DNA from: Flavobacteriales bacterium UBA1820
GTDB lineage: Bacteria > Bacteroidota > Bacteroidia > Flavobacteriales > UBA1820
Direction of reading: 5' to 3'
DNA: 50,934 bases
NCBI GenBank assembly: GCA_002314265.1
Contig: DCEW01000018.1
Location: 24,366 to 75,299 of the forward strand
Shown: positions 28,951 to 36,658 of the stretch, piece by piece
How the letters are laid out: each line of letters begins with the position of its first letter
Position numbering within the stretch: the first letter of the stretch is position 1
Position numbers and translations under genes: made by a program
Notes under the pieces: model-generated
Told to the model about the DNA's origin: nothing
What the model saw: only the letters and a program-made list of their open reading frames with translations
Databases searched by the model: none

Positions 28951-28993
28951 AAGGCGATGAGGCGGCGGCTATAGGCCGCCGCCTCATCGCCTT
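28951..28993 (-). terminator. Long perfect hairpin upstream of ligA
   Basis: A perfect 19-bp inverted repeat (AAGGCGATGAGGCGGCGGC and its complement) surrounds a 5-nt TATAG loop. On the minus strand the stem is followed by TTTTT, so it can act as a second terminator between the Bor-type gene and ligA. Confidence 0.7.
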
Positions 28994-29013
28994 CCTCCGT
29001 CCGCTCGGCCCAA

Positions 29014-29039
29014 AAAAGGAGGGGATCACTCCCCTCCTC
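29014..29039 (-). terminator. Terminator of the Bor-type lipoprotein gene
   Basis: AGGAGGGGA and TCCCCTCCT form a 9-bp stem around 4 nt; on the minus strand it is followed by six T. It lies about 28 nt after the stop codon. Confidence 0.85.
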
Positions 29040-29066
29040 TGCGAATGGATCAAAACGGTTGGTTTC

Positions 29067-29393
29067 CTATTTCTGGGCATCCTTGAGCGGGATGTAGTAT
29101 TTGGTCTGCGTCGGGGTGTAAATGCCGCAGGTCAGGCCGGAAACCAGCATGTTCAGGAAACTCTGGTTGGTCTTTACCACGTAATTGTCGGCATTGCCCA
29201 CATACTGCGAAGCTTTCATGGTGGCGTTCTGCAGCGGGACCAGACCGAAGATTATGCCATGGTTCCACTCTTTGTTCACCTCCACCAGCGGTTCGGTGGG
29301 TTCGACGTTTCCTACCAGGATACGGGTATTGTAGCACGAGGTAAGGGAAAGGGTTGCTACGGCAACCAAGGCGGTAAGTAGTACTTTTTTCAT
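29067..29393 (-). CDS. Bor/Iss-family lipoprotein
   Basis: This is a 108-residue lipoprotein with a signal peptide and lipobox (VATLSLTSCYN, Cys20). The C-terminal half, NYVVKTNQSFLNMLVSGLTC and GIYTPTQTKYYIP, matches the Bor family (PF06291), typified by phage lambda Bor and E. coli Iss, which are outer-membrane proteins linked to serum survival. It has been recruited into many Bacteroidota chromosomes, and no phage genes are nearby. It has its own strong promoter and terminator, so it is a single-gene unit. The role in this organism is unknown. Confidence 0.8.
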   Translation of the reverse strand: MKKVLLTALVAVATLSLTSCYNTRILVGNVEPTEPLVEVNKEWNHGIIFGLVPLQNATMKASQYVGNADNYVVKTNQSFLNMLVSGLTCGIYTPTQTKYYIPLKDAQK

Positions 29394-29445
29394 AGGGAAT
29401 CGTGTTTTTTGATGAATGTTGGAAGTGAATGTTTTCAGTGTTTTA

Positions 29446-29476
29446 CAAACATACGATATTTCTTTTAAGGAACAAA
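29446..29476 (-). promoter_or_regulatory. Promoter of the Bor-type gene
   Basis: On the minus strand TTTG (29476-29473), a 19-nt spacer and TATGTTTG (29453-29446) fit the Bacteroidota consensus. Confidence 0.82.
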
Positions 29477-29537
29477 TAGTAAGAAAAATATTTTTTATTT
29501 TGTGTTTTGTGCAATAACAATTACAATACCTTCGGTT

Positions 29538-29557
29538 TCTTACAAAATTTTGTAAGA
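29538..29557. promoter_or_regulatory. Perfect 20-bp palindrome, possible operator
   Basis: TCTTACAAAATTTTGTAAGA is a perfect palindrome about 60 bp upstream of the Bor-type promoter and 110 bp upstream of the opposite -7 box. It resembles a repressor or activator site; no T-run makes it a clear terminator. Confidence 0.5.
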
Positions 29558-29702
29558 TATTGGCTTTTCAGAACATTGTCCGCAAAACGGGGATGAAGAA
29601 AGGGCTCTTGGGGGAAACGCCGAGTCGGGAAAATTCCGAGCGGAAAAGCTCCGATGGTCAGGAAGTGGTATCTTTGTTGCAGTCAAGAGAACGCGAGAAT
29701 CC

Positions 29703-30671
29703 ATGACAAGAGGAAAAAACATCCGGATGCTGACGCTGCTGTGTTTGCTCGTAGCCGCCCCTTTCTGTGCAGCACAGAGTCTTCGGATCGCTTTCTACAA
29801 CGTGGAAAACGCATTCGACACGCTTCGTTCACCCGGTAAGGACGATGCGGAATTTACCCCCCAGGGAGAAAAACGATGGGACACCCGGCGCTACCGCACC
29901 AAGATAGACCACCTGGCGCAAGTGGCCGCCGACCTTTCGGCCGACCTGCTCGCTTTGGCCGAAGTGGAAAACGCCGAAGTGCTGGCCGACATTGCCCAGC
30001 GGGTGCGCGAGATGACCGGCGAAGGCTACCTCGGGATATGCCTGGAGAGCGGCGACCGGAGGGGCATCCACCCGGCACTGCTCTACCGACGGGAGATCTT
30101 CTCGCCCACCGCACCGGCCAAGATCCTGCCCGTCCCACACAATGAACGGGGCATCCTCTACGTCAAGGGCGCTGTGCTGGCTTCGGGCGACACGCTGCAT
30201 CTTTTCATCAACCACTGGACTTCGCGCTACATGGGGCAAAAGGCGACCGAAGGGGCGCGGATCGCCGCCGCCCAGCGTCTGGCCCAAGCGGTCGATTCGA
30301 TCTCCAGGTGCTCGGAATCCCCGCGGATCGTCCTGCTAGGCGATCTGAACGACACGCCGGACGAAAAATCCATCGTCCGCCTGACGGCCTTGCTTCCGGA
30401 GTTGCGGAGGCACCCTCCATCCGGGGCCGGTACGTATTATTATCGGGGCGAATGGCTGTCGTTTGACTATATTTTTACTAACTTTGTTCCGAAGGCTGCT
30501 TTGCTTCGCCTGTGGACGAAGCCGTATCTGCTCACTCCCGAAGGGACGCCTTGGCGTACCTTCTCCGGGCCGATATACCGGGGCGGATACAGCGACCACC
30601 TCCCGGTGTATCTCGACGGGTGGATCGGAGGGCTTTCTACAAAGAACCCATCAACACACCGATCGTTATGA
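29703..30671 (+). CDS. Exported endonuclease/exonuclease/phosphatase-family protein
   Basis: This is a 322-residue protein with a signal peptide (MLTLLCLLVAAPFCAAQS) and the EEP fold. Catalytic motifs are visible: RIAFYNVENAFDT, LLALAEVEN with the metal-binding Glu, FINHWTSR, LLGDLNDTPDEKS, and GYSDHLPVYLD at the end. Bacteroidota members are annotated as endonucleases, but exported ones may act on phosphodiesters in general. The stop overlaps the start of the first NAGPA-domain gene (ATGA), so the two are coupled. A phosphodiesterase beside phosphodiester glycosidases suggests a common class of substrate. Confidence 0.88.
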   Translation: MTRGKNIRMLTLLCLLVAAPFCAAQSLRIAFYNVENAFDTLRSPGKDDAEFTPQGEKRWDTRRYRTKIDHLAQVAADLSADLLALAEVENAEVLADIAQRVREMTGEGYLGICLESGDRRGIHPALLYRREIFSPTAPAKILPVPHNERGILYVKGAVLASGDTLHLFINHWTSRYMGQKATEGARIAAAQRLAQAVDSISRCSESPRIVLLGDLNDTPDEKSIVRLTALLPELRRHPPSGAGTYYYRGEWLSFDYIFTNFVPKAALLRLWTKPYLLTPEGTPWRTFSGPIYRGGYSDHLPVYLDGWIGGLSTKNPSTHRSL

Positions 30672-31504
30672 AACACGCAAAACTATACGCCACGCTGCTC
30701 ACGCTGTCGGTTTTCTCCGTTTTCGGGCAGGCACAGTCCCGGGATTCGCTCACGCTGGCGGATGTCGAGTGGAACGTGCGCGAACTGGCCGAAGGGGTCG
30801 AGTGGAAAAGTTACCATTTCCGGGATAAGGAAAAGCTCTTCGGCACGGAAGAATACATCAACCTGCTGGTCGTCGATCAGGACAAAGCCCGGGAATCCTT
30901 CCGGATAGCGGTCTGCGGCGGCGAGCCGGAGCCTATCAGCCAGATGGCGCAAAAGGCAGATGCCTTGGCCGCGGTAAACGGATCGAGCTTCAGCGTAGCC
31001 CCGCCGTATGCCATCCGGAGTTACCTCCGTCTCGACGGACAGGTCCTTTCGGAGGAAGACCCCTCGGGCGACTACCTGACCCTCGATTCGTTGGGGCGGG
31101 TTGAGTTGGAGTACAACACACGGGAGCAGTGGATAAAAGCTCCCACGGTGCTCGGATGCGGACCTGCACTGCTCTTTGGCGGGAAGGTCCTGGCACAGAA
31201 AAGCTCCGCCCGCGAACCCCGTACGGCGATCGCTACAAAGGGAAATACCGTTCTGCTCATCACGGTGGACGGTCGTTCGTTCCGCAACTCCTCGGGGGTA
31301 ACGCTGTCCGAACTGGCCGAATTGCTGCGCTGGTTGGGCGCCGAGAACGCCTTGGCCCTCGACGGAGGGAATGCCGCCACGATGTACATCCGGGGCGAGG
31401 ATTTCGACGGGGTGGTCAATCACCCCAGCGGAAACGGAAAGTTCAACCACAAAGGCGAGCAGGCAGTGGCCAACGCCCTGCTCTTGTGCCTTCCGGAAAA
31501 TTAA
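30668..31504 (+). CDS. NAGPA-domain phosphodiester glycosidase-like protein, copy 1 (divergent)
   Basis: This is a 278-residue exported protein (signal peptide LYATLLTLSVFSVFGQAQS) of the NAGPA/DUF2233 family, related to the human uncovering enzyme that removes GlcNAc from a phosphodiester. It is the first of three tandem paralogues. Two conserved places differ from its neighbours: AAVNGSSFSVAPP instead of INGSFYxTxPP, and ALDGGNAATMYI (Asp232 to Thr238) instead of NLDGGGS(S/T)T. It may therefore be catalytically impaired or have changed substrate. The start at 30668 overlaps the preceding stop by 4 nt; the second copy follows 21 nt after the stop. Confidence 0.86.
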   Translation: MKHAKLYATLLTLSVFSVFGQAQSRDSLTLADVEWNVRELAEGVEWKSYHFRDKEKLFGTEEYINLLVVDQDKARESFRIAVCGGEPEPISQMAQKADALAAVNGSSFSVAPPYAIRSYLRLDGQVLSEEDPSGDYLTLDSLGRVELEYNTREQWIKAPTVLGCGPALLFGGKVLAQKSSAREPRTAIATKGNTVLLITVDGRSFRNSSGVTLSELAELLRWLGAENALALDGGNAATMYIRGEDFDGVVNHPSGNGKFNHKGEQAVANALLLCLPEN

Positions 31505-31525
31505 TCCCACGGGAACCTTCCGGAA

Positions 31526-32425
31526 ATGATCCGTCGCCTTTTCGTCGTCGCAGGGACTTTGCTTGTCCTTTCCCTGAGCGGAACGCTCTTCGGGCAAGCG
31601 GTAAACGATTCGCTCGTTTTCGCCCGGGCCTTGTGGAACACCCGTCCGCTGGCGGAAGGCGTGCAGTGGCGTCAGTACCATTTCAAGGGCAAGGAAAAGC
31701 TCTTCGGAGCCAACCAGTACGTCAGCCTGCTCGTGGTGGACCAAGGCACAGGAAAATATCGCTTCCAGGTAGCCATCGAACCGGGCAAGCGGCAACGCAC
31801 CAGCCGTGCGGCCGAAGAAGCCGGAGCCCTGGCTGCCATCAACGGTTCGTTTTACCAGACGAAACCGCCGTATCTTCCGGTGGGCTTTCTCAAGGCCGGG
31901 GGGCGTATCCTCCAGGACAAGTCGCCCAGCGGGAGGTATGTGATGATCGACCGAGAAGGACGCCTTACGGTAGAGTGCACCGGCGAGGATCCCTCCTTGC
32001 GGGAAGAGCCGGAGATCGTCTCGACCTACACGCCGATGCTCGTGCAGGAGGGAAAGCCGCTTTGCGGTACGGGCGACGCGTATCGCGCGCCCCGCACGGC
32101 GGTGGGCGTCCGGGGCGACACGGTTCTGCTGTTGGTGGTGGATGGCCGTGCGGGGCGTTCCCGCGGGGTCTCGCTCGAAGAGACGGCCAAACTGATGCAG
32201 TGGCTGGGGGCGGAAGAAGCCTTGAACCTGGATGGGGGCGGCTCCTCTACCCTGTACATCCGGGGCGAACGGGCGCGCGGGGTGGTCAATCATCCCAGCG
32301 ATGCGCTCCTGGGATTTTCGCACCGGGGCGAACGGGCGGTGGGACATTCGATCCTTTTGCTGGAGAAAAGACCTCAGGAGGATGAAAGCACCGCCGAGGA
32401 AAACGTAAAACCGACAAAAAATTAA
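31526..32425 (+). CDS. NAGPA-domain phosphodiester glycosidase, copy 2
   Basis: This is a 299-residue exported protein of the same family as copies 1 and 3. A signal peptide (LFVVAGTLLVLSLSGTLFGQ) is followed by the shared block RPLAEGVQWRQYHFKGKEK. The active-site motifs are intact: LAAINGSFYQTKPPY, and LNLDGGGSSTLYIRG with Asp236. The C-terminus has a charged tail (PQEDESTAEENVKPTKN) absent from the others. Activity on GlcNAc-type phosphodiesters is inferred from the family; possible substrates are capsular or teichoic-type polymers or host glycans. Confidence 0.88.
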   Translation: MIRRLFVVAGTLLVLSLSGTLFGQAVNDSLVFARALWNTRPLAEGVQWRQYHFKGKEKLFGANQYVSLLVVDQGTGKYRFQVAIEPGKRQRTSRAAEEAGALAAINGSFYQTKPPYLPVGFLKAGGRILQDKSPSGRYVMIDREGRLTVECTGEDPSLREEPEIVSTYTPMLVQEGKPLCGTGDAYRAPRTAVGVRGDTVLLLVVDGRAGRSRGVSLEETAKLMQWLGAEEALNLDGGGSSTLYIRGERARGVVNHPSDALLGFSHRGERAVGHSILLLEKRPQEDESTAEENVKPTKN

Positions 32426-32445
32426 TCTTATAAAAAACAAACATC

Positions 32446-33312
32446 ATGCTGAAAAAACGAATTGCTCTTTCTTTGGCTCTGCTCGCCTTCTTTGCCGGGG
32501 GTGCCGCTGCGCAGACCAACGACTCGCTGACCTTTGTCAATGCCAAGTGGAACAAGGAAAAAGTAGCCAAAGGCATCGAATGGTACCAGTACCACTTCAC
32601 CGGGGAGGAAAAGATCTTCGATGCCGAAGAGTTTGTCAATGTCCTTGTCGTCGATCAGAAAAAAGCCAAACGCCGCTTTGCCCTCACCGCCCTCGAAGGA
32701 AAACTGCGCCGCACGAGCCAGGCAGCCCTCGATTCGGGAGCCATCGTGGCCATCAACGGTTCGTTTTACAATACGCGTCCGCCGTACAATTCGGTGTGCT
32801 ACCTCAAGATCAACGGCGAAGTTATCTTCGAACGTTCCGGCAAGATGGGCGACCGCGATGGCGGCGCGGTCCTGATCGATGATCGGGGACGCGTCAGTGT
32901 CGAACAGGGCGACCCCGACGACCCGCAATGGGTATCGACCCGTACCGAACCCTCCATCATCGGCTCGGGCCCGATGATGCTTCAGGACGGCCAGCGGATC
33001 GACATGGGCACCGGAGCATTCGTTACCCTGCGCCATCCGCGCACGGCGATCGGCACTTCGGGCAACAAGGTATATCTGGTCACGGTAGATGGCCGCTCCA
33101 AAGGCAATTCACTGGGAGTAAACCTGAACGAACTGGCCAACATCCTCAAATGGCTCGGAGCGGAAAACGCCTTGAACCTCGACGGAGGCGGTTCGACCAC
33201 GATGTACATCGAGGGACAGCCCGAGAACGGTATCGTCAACCGTCCGTGCGACAACCAGAAGTTCGACCGCCAGGGCGAACGTCGGGTGAGCAACTCCCTG
33301 CTGCTGCTCTGA
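32446..33312 (+). CDS. NAGPA-domain phosphodiester glycosidase, copy 3
   Basis: This is a 288-residue exported protein (signal peptide LSLALLAFFAGGAAAQ), third of the tandem set and starting 20 nt after copy 2. Motifs are intact: VAINGSFYNTRPPYNSV and LNLDGGGSTTMYIEG with Asp246, and the family ending RVSNSLLLL. It is closer to copy 2 than to copy 1 in its motifs. A 97-nt gap with a hairpin separates it from the C40 peptidase gene. Confidence 0.88.
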   Translation: MLKKRIALSLALLAFFAGGAAAQTNDSLTFVNAKWNKEKVAKGIEWYQYHFTGEEKIFDAEEFVNVLVVDQKKAKRRFALTALEGKLRRTSQAALDSGAIVAINGSFYNTRPPYNSVCYLKINGEVIFERSGKMGDRDGGAVLIDDRGRVSVEQGDPDDPQWVSTRTEPSIIGSGPMMLQDGQRIDMGTGAFVTLRHPRTAIGTSGNKVYLVTVDGRSKGNSLGVNLNELANILKWLGAENALNLDGGGSTTMYIEGQPENGIVNRPCDNQKFDRQGERRVSNSLLLL

Positions 33313-33369
33313 CCGTCCCATACAGGAAAAACGAATGTATTTTAACCGTTAAAACACAGTTACCAGAAC

Positions 33370-33394
33370 GCCGGGCTGCCTGCGGCAGCCCGGC
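33370..33394 (+). promoter_or_regulatory. Hairpin in the leader of the C40 peptidase gene
   Basis: GCCGGGCTGCC and GGCAGCCCGGC form a perfect 11-bp stem with a TGC loop ending 15 nt before the ATG. No T-run follows, so it is either a non-canonical terminator for copy 3 or a structure that limits translation. Confidence 0.5.
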
Positions 33395-33409
33395 TATACC
33401 GAAAAACAG

Positions 33410-34177
33410 ATGAGATACGCCATTTGCTCTCTTTCCGTCGTGCCTGTGCGCCGCGAACCTTCCGATGCATCGGAGATGACCACCCAGGCACTCTTCGGAG
33501 AGATATTCAAAGTTTTGGAGCGCCGCGCTTCCTGGAGCCGCATCCGGCTTCACCACGACGGCTATGAAGGTTGGGTGAGCAACAAGCAATACCTCGAGAT
33601 CCCGGCCGAACAGTACACCACCCTGGCCAAGGAAAAACCCGTTTACTGCGCGCAGAGCGTAGCGGTGTGCAAGAGCGCCCAACAAGCCCTCCCGATCCTC
33701 ATCGGATCGCGTCTGCCGGGGTTCGAAAACGGGACTTTTGTGCTGGGAGACCAGACCTACACGTTCGAGGGGCATACCGTTTCGGGGAAAAAGCCCAAGA
33801 GCGAGATCGTCCGCGTAGCCCGGGGATTTCTCGGGGCGCCCTATTTGTGGGGCGGGAGGTCTTTCTTCGGGATCGACTGTTCGGGATTTGTCCAGATGTG
33901 CTACCGCCTGTGCGGGCGGAGTCTGCCCCGCGATGCCAAGGATCAGGCGACGGGCGGCGAAGTTCTCTCCTTTGTCGAGGAAGCCGAAGAGGGCGACACG
34001 GCCTTTTTTGACAACGACCAGGGCGACATCGTGCACGTGGGCATTGTCCTGTCCGACCATCGGATCATCCATGCCAGCGGACAGGTGCGCATCGACACGC
34101 TGGACCAGACCGGTATATACAATGCACAGGTGGGACGCTATACCCACAAGCTCCGTCTGCTCAAACGGGAGAAATAA
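33410..34177 (+). CDS. SH3/NlpC-P60 (C40) cysteine peptidase
   Basis: This is a 255-residue protein without a signal peptide. Residues 1-65 are a bacterial SH3 domain and 66-120 probably a second one. The NlpC/P60 domain follows with Cys157 (FFGIDCSGFVQM), His209 (DIVHVGIVL) and His221 (RIIHASG) as the catalytic set. It resembles YkfC-type gamma-D-glutamyl-L-diamino acid endopeptidases, which cleave murein peptides in the cytoplasm after uptake. The absent signal peptide fits recycling rather than wall remodelling. No dipeptide epimerase or peptide permease gene is next to it. Confidence 0.9.
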   Translation: MRYAICSLSVVPVRREPSDASEMTTQALFGEIFKVLERRASWSRIRLHHDGYEGWVSNKQYLEIPAEQYTTLAKEKPVYCAQSVAVCKSAQQALPILIGSRLPGFENGTFVLGDQTYTFEGHTVSGKKPKSEIVRVARGFLGAPYLWGGRSFFGIDCSGFVQMCYRLCGRSLPRDAKDQATGGEVLSFVEEAEEGDTAFFDNDQGDIVHVGIVLSDHRIIHASGQVRIDTLDQTGIYNAQVGRYTHKLRLLKREK

Positions 34178-34242
34178 TCCTTTTCGTCCCGAAATGTCCT
34201 TTGTGGGGAAAAAATAATCTTCATTCCTAAAAACAAGTAAAC

Positions 34243-35328
34243 ATGATGAAATCAACCTTACCCTTTTTGGCCTTGACCGGTTGTTCGTTGCTCCTGTCCC
34301 CTTCGGCAGATGCCTGCACGGGAATCACCCTGAAAAGCAAGGATGGAGCGACCATCGTAGCCCGCACCATTGAATGGGGCGGCAGCGACCTGAACAGCCA
34401 CTATGTGGTCGTCCCGCGGGGCTACACCCAGAGTTCCTACATTCCCGATGGAACCAAGAACGGCATGACCTTTACCGCGCGCTACGGATTCGTGGGCATT
34501 GCCGTCGAACAGGAAGAGTTTGTCGCCGAAGGGCTCAACGAAGCCGGACTGTCTGCCGGGCTGTTTTACTTTCCCCGTACGGGGCAATACAAGGACTATG
34601 TGCTTTCCGAAAAGGACAAGAGCATTTCCGACCTTCAGTTGGTATCCTGGATCCTGGGCGAATGCGCCACGGTGGACCAGGTGAAGGCTGCCCTGGAAAA
34701 CGTGCGGGTGATCGCCATCGACCCGCGTGCTTCGACGGTACACTGGCGTTTTGCCGATACGAGCGGCCGTCAGATCGTCCTGGAGATCATCGGCGGTGAA
34801 GTCCGCTTTTACGACAACCCCTTGGGCGTACTGACCAATTCTCCGGAGCTCCCCTGGCACTTGACCAACCTGAACAACTACGTCAATCTGTTTCCCGGGT
34901 CGGCTCCCAGCCAGCGTTTGGGTGCGATCGAATTGAACTCCCTGGGAGCAGGAAGCGGCTTTTTAGGCATCCCGGGCGACATCACTCCGCCTTCCCGTTT
35001 TGTCCGGGCTGCTTTTTACCAGGCTACCGCTCCCCAGCAGCCGACCGCCCTCAAAACGGTGTTGCAGGCCCTTCAGATCCTCAATAGTTTCGACATCCCG
35101 GTGGGTATCGAATTTGCCCAGGGACAGGCTCCGGCCGATATATCCAGTGCTACGCAATGGACTTCGGCTACCGACATGAGCAACCGGGTGATCTATTTCC
35201 GCACGATGTACGACAGCACCATCCGCAGCATCGACTTGAACAAGATCGATTTTTCCCGGGTGAAATACCGTGCCGTGGAGCTCGATCCGGTCAAACAGCA
35301 GCCGGTTCAGGCCATCGAGATTCAATAG
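34243..35328 (+). CDS. Choloylglycine hydrolase-family (bile salt/penicillin amidase-like) protein
   Basis: This is a 361-residue exported amidase of the Ntn-hydrolase superfamily. After a signal peptide ending SPSADA comes Cys25, which would be freed as the N-terminal nucleophile (CTGITLKSKDGATIVARTIE). The family also shows in GFVGIAVEQEEFVAEGLNEAGLSAGLF and FYDNPLGVLTNSPELPWH with the Asn that forms the oxyanion site. Members cleave conjugated bile salts, penicillin V or acyl-homoserine lactones; Gram-negative exported members are varied, so bile salt activity is plausible but not shown. It lies 65 nt after the C40 gene. Confidence 0.88.
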   Translation: MMKSTLPFLALTGCSLLLSPSADACTGITLKSKDGATIVARTIEWGGSDLNSHYVVVPRGYTQSSYIPDGTKNGMTFTARYGFVGIAVEQEEFVAEGLNEAGLSAGLFYFPRTGQYKDYVLSEKDKSISDLQLVSWILGECATVDQVKAALENVRVIAIDPRASTVHWRFADTSGRQIVLEIIGGEVRFYDNPLGVLTNSPELPWHLTNLNNYVNLFPGSAPSQRLGAIELNSLGAGSGFLGIPGDITPPSRFVRAAFYQATAPQQPTALKTVLQALQILNSFDIPVGIEFAQGQAPADISSATQWTSATDMSNRVIYFRTMYDSTIRSIDLNKIDFSRVKYRAVELDPVKQQPVQAIEIQ

Positions 35329-35423
35329 CATTTCCCCGTAGTTTTCCTTCCACGTCCTACCCGAGCAGGAAAACTTGTGGATAACTCCCGGGAGGGAACA
35401 TCGAAAGTAAAGGGAAGACAAGC

Positions 35424-35465
35424 TATCTTTGCAAGGCGGGTGCGGGAAAATCCCGCACCCGCCTT
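35424..35465 (+). promoter_or_regulatory. tdk promoter -7 box followed directly by a strong hairpin
   Basis: TATCTTTG (35424-35431) is followed at 35433-35465 by AAGGCGGGTGCGGGA, AAA and its full complement, then TTTT. The start of transcription would lie within the first arm, so the structure could be the terminator of the upstream gene, a 5' mRNA cap hairpin, or an attenuator. Confidence 0.6.
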
Positions 35466-35491
35466 TTCCATGGCTTAAGACAGAAGGAGAT

Positions 35492-36112
35492 ATGTTTCTG
35501 GAAAACACCGTCAATCATTCCGAATACAGCGGATGGATCGAAGTGATCTGCGGCTCGATGTTTTCGGGCAAGACCGAAGAACTCATCCGCCGGCTCAAAC
35601 GCGCCCGGATCGCCCGCCAGCGGGTCGAGATCTTCAAACCGGCCATCGACACCCGCTATGACCAGCAGAGGGTCGTCTCCCACGACCGCAACGAGATCGT
35701 CTCCACCCCGGTGAGCCATTCGAGTGAAATCCTGCTGCGTGCCACCGATGTAGACGTGGTGGGAGTGGACGAAGCCCAGTTTTTCGACGAAGGCATCGTC
35801 GAGGTTTGCAACACGTTGGCCAACAGCGGCATTCGCGTGATCGTCGCCGGACTGGACATGGATTACCTCGGGCGGCCGTTCGGACCGATGCCCTTCCTGA
35901 TGGCCACCGCCGAATACGTCACCAAAGTCCATGCCGTCTGCACCCGCACGGGCAATCTGGCCCACTATACGCACCGCCTTACCCGGAACGACTCACTGGT
36001 GCTCCTGGGCGAGACACACGACTACGAACCCCTCTCCCGCAAAGCCTATTTCCAGGCTCGCAAAGCCGAAGAGCAGGAAGAACAAAAACAAAAAACGGCC
36101 CATGAAAAATAA
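35492..36112 (+). CDS. tdk: Thymidine kinase
   Basis: Tdk phosphorylates thymidine for salvage into dTTP. The 206-residue type II kinase shows the P-loop [16 protein letters not shown], the [13 protein letters not shown] motif with the catalytic Glu, and [17 protein letters not shown]. The lasso/zinc region reads [14 protein letters not shown] and [10 protein letters not shown], so three of the four usual zinc cysteines are replaced by Thr, Ser and Ala. The ATG at 35492 follows a good ribosome-binding site (AAGGAGAT), which is unusual here, and excludes the 21-codon upstream extension through the hairpin. It overlaps folB by 11 nt. Confidence 0.94.
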   Translation: MFLENTVNHSEYSGWIEVICGSMFSGKTEELIRRLKRARIARQRVEIFKPAIDTRYDQQRVVSHDRNEIVSTPVSHSSEILLRATDVDVVGVDEAQFFDEGIVEVCNTLANSGIRVIVAGLDMDYLGRPFGPMPFLMATAEYVTKVHAVCTRTGNLAHYTHRLTRNDSLVLLGETHDYEPLSRKAYFQARKAEEQEEQKQKTAHEK

Positions 36113-36458
36113 GATCCGCCTCGAAGGCCTGCGCACCTACGCCTTTCACGGCTGCCTCCCATCCGAAGCACTCACCGGAGCCATGTACAGCACCGACGTG
36201 GAAGTGGAAACCGACTTTTTACAGGCAGCCCGTGCGGACGAGCTCTGCGCCGGCACCATCGACTACGGGCAGATCGCCCGGATCGTCCGCCAGGAAATGG
36301 CCCAACGGGCCCGCCTGATCGAGAACGTCGCCCTGCGCATTCACCAGGCCCTCCACCGCGAATTTCCCCAAGCGGAAAAAGTATGCGTGCGCGTGAGCAA
36401 ACTGGCTCCTCCGGTAGAAGGGGCGGCCGAGCGGGCGACGGTCGAGATAGCCGATTGA
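36102..36458 (+). CDS. folB: Dihydroneopterin aldolase
   Basis: FolB cleaves dihydroneopterin to hydroxymethyl-dihydropterin in folate synthesis. The 118-residue protein has the family pattern: [19 protein letters not shown] with the substrate-site Tyr and His, [23 protein letters not shown] and the C-terminal [14 protein letters not shown] with the catalytic Lys. The start overlaps the end of tdk by 11 nt, so the two are translated from one message. A terminator follows. Confidence 0.93.
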   Translation: MKNKIRLEGLRTYAFHGCLPSEALTGAMYSTDVEVETDFLQAARADELCAGTIDYGQIARIVRQEMAQRARLIENVALRIHQALHREFPQAEKVCVRVSKLAPPVEGAAERATVEIAD

Positions 36459-36545
36459 GGGGATGCTCTTTCGGCGCAAATGCCGAAAGTTTTGCCACAC
36501 TTTTGATTGTTTAAAAAGCCCCGGATCGTGCCCGTCCAAAAAAGC

Positions 36546-36570
36546 AAAACGCCCTTTTAGGGCGTTTTGT
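36546..36570. terminator. Bidirectional terminator between folB and metF
   Basis: AAAACGCCC and GGGCGTTTT form a 9-bp stem around TTTTA between two converging genes. Confidence 0.9.
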
Positions 36571-36658
36571 TTATCCTGTATCGCTTCCATAAAAAGAAAC
36601 GAAAAACGATAGCCTCCTTGCGTTCCGAGGCAGAAGCGAGCAAGCCGGAGAGGGCGGG

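Larger units (their letters stand above)
29394..29702. other. AT-rich divergent intergenic region with palindrome
   Basis: No gene is seen in these 309 nt. They contain the promoter of the Bor-type gene, a 20-bp palindrome, and a TATCTTTG box (29669-29676) for the endonuclease/exonuclease/phosphatase gene. Confidence 0.75.

Noticed and set aside
29067..29393. The Bor-type lipoprotein as a sign of prophage
   Set aside because: No other phage genes are present in the window, and the gene has its own host-type promoter.
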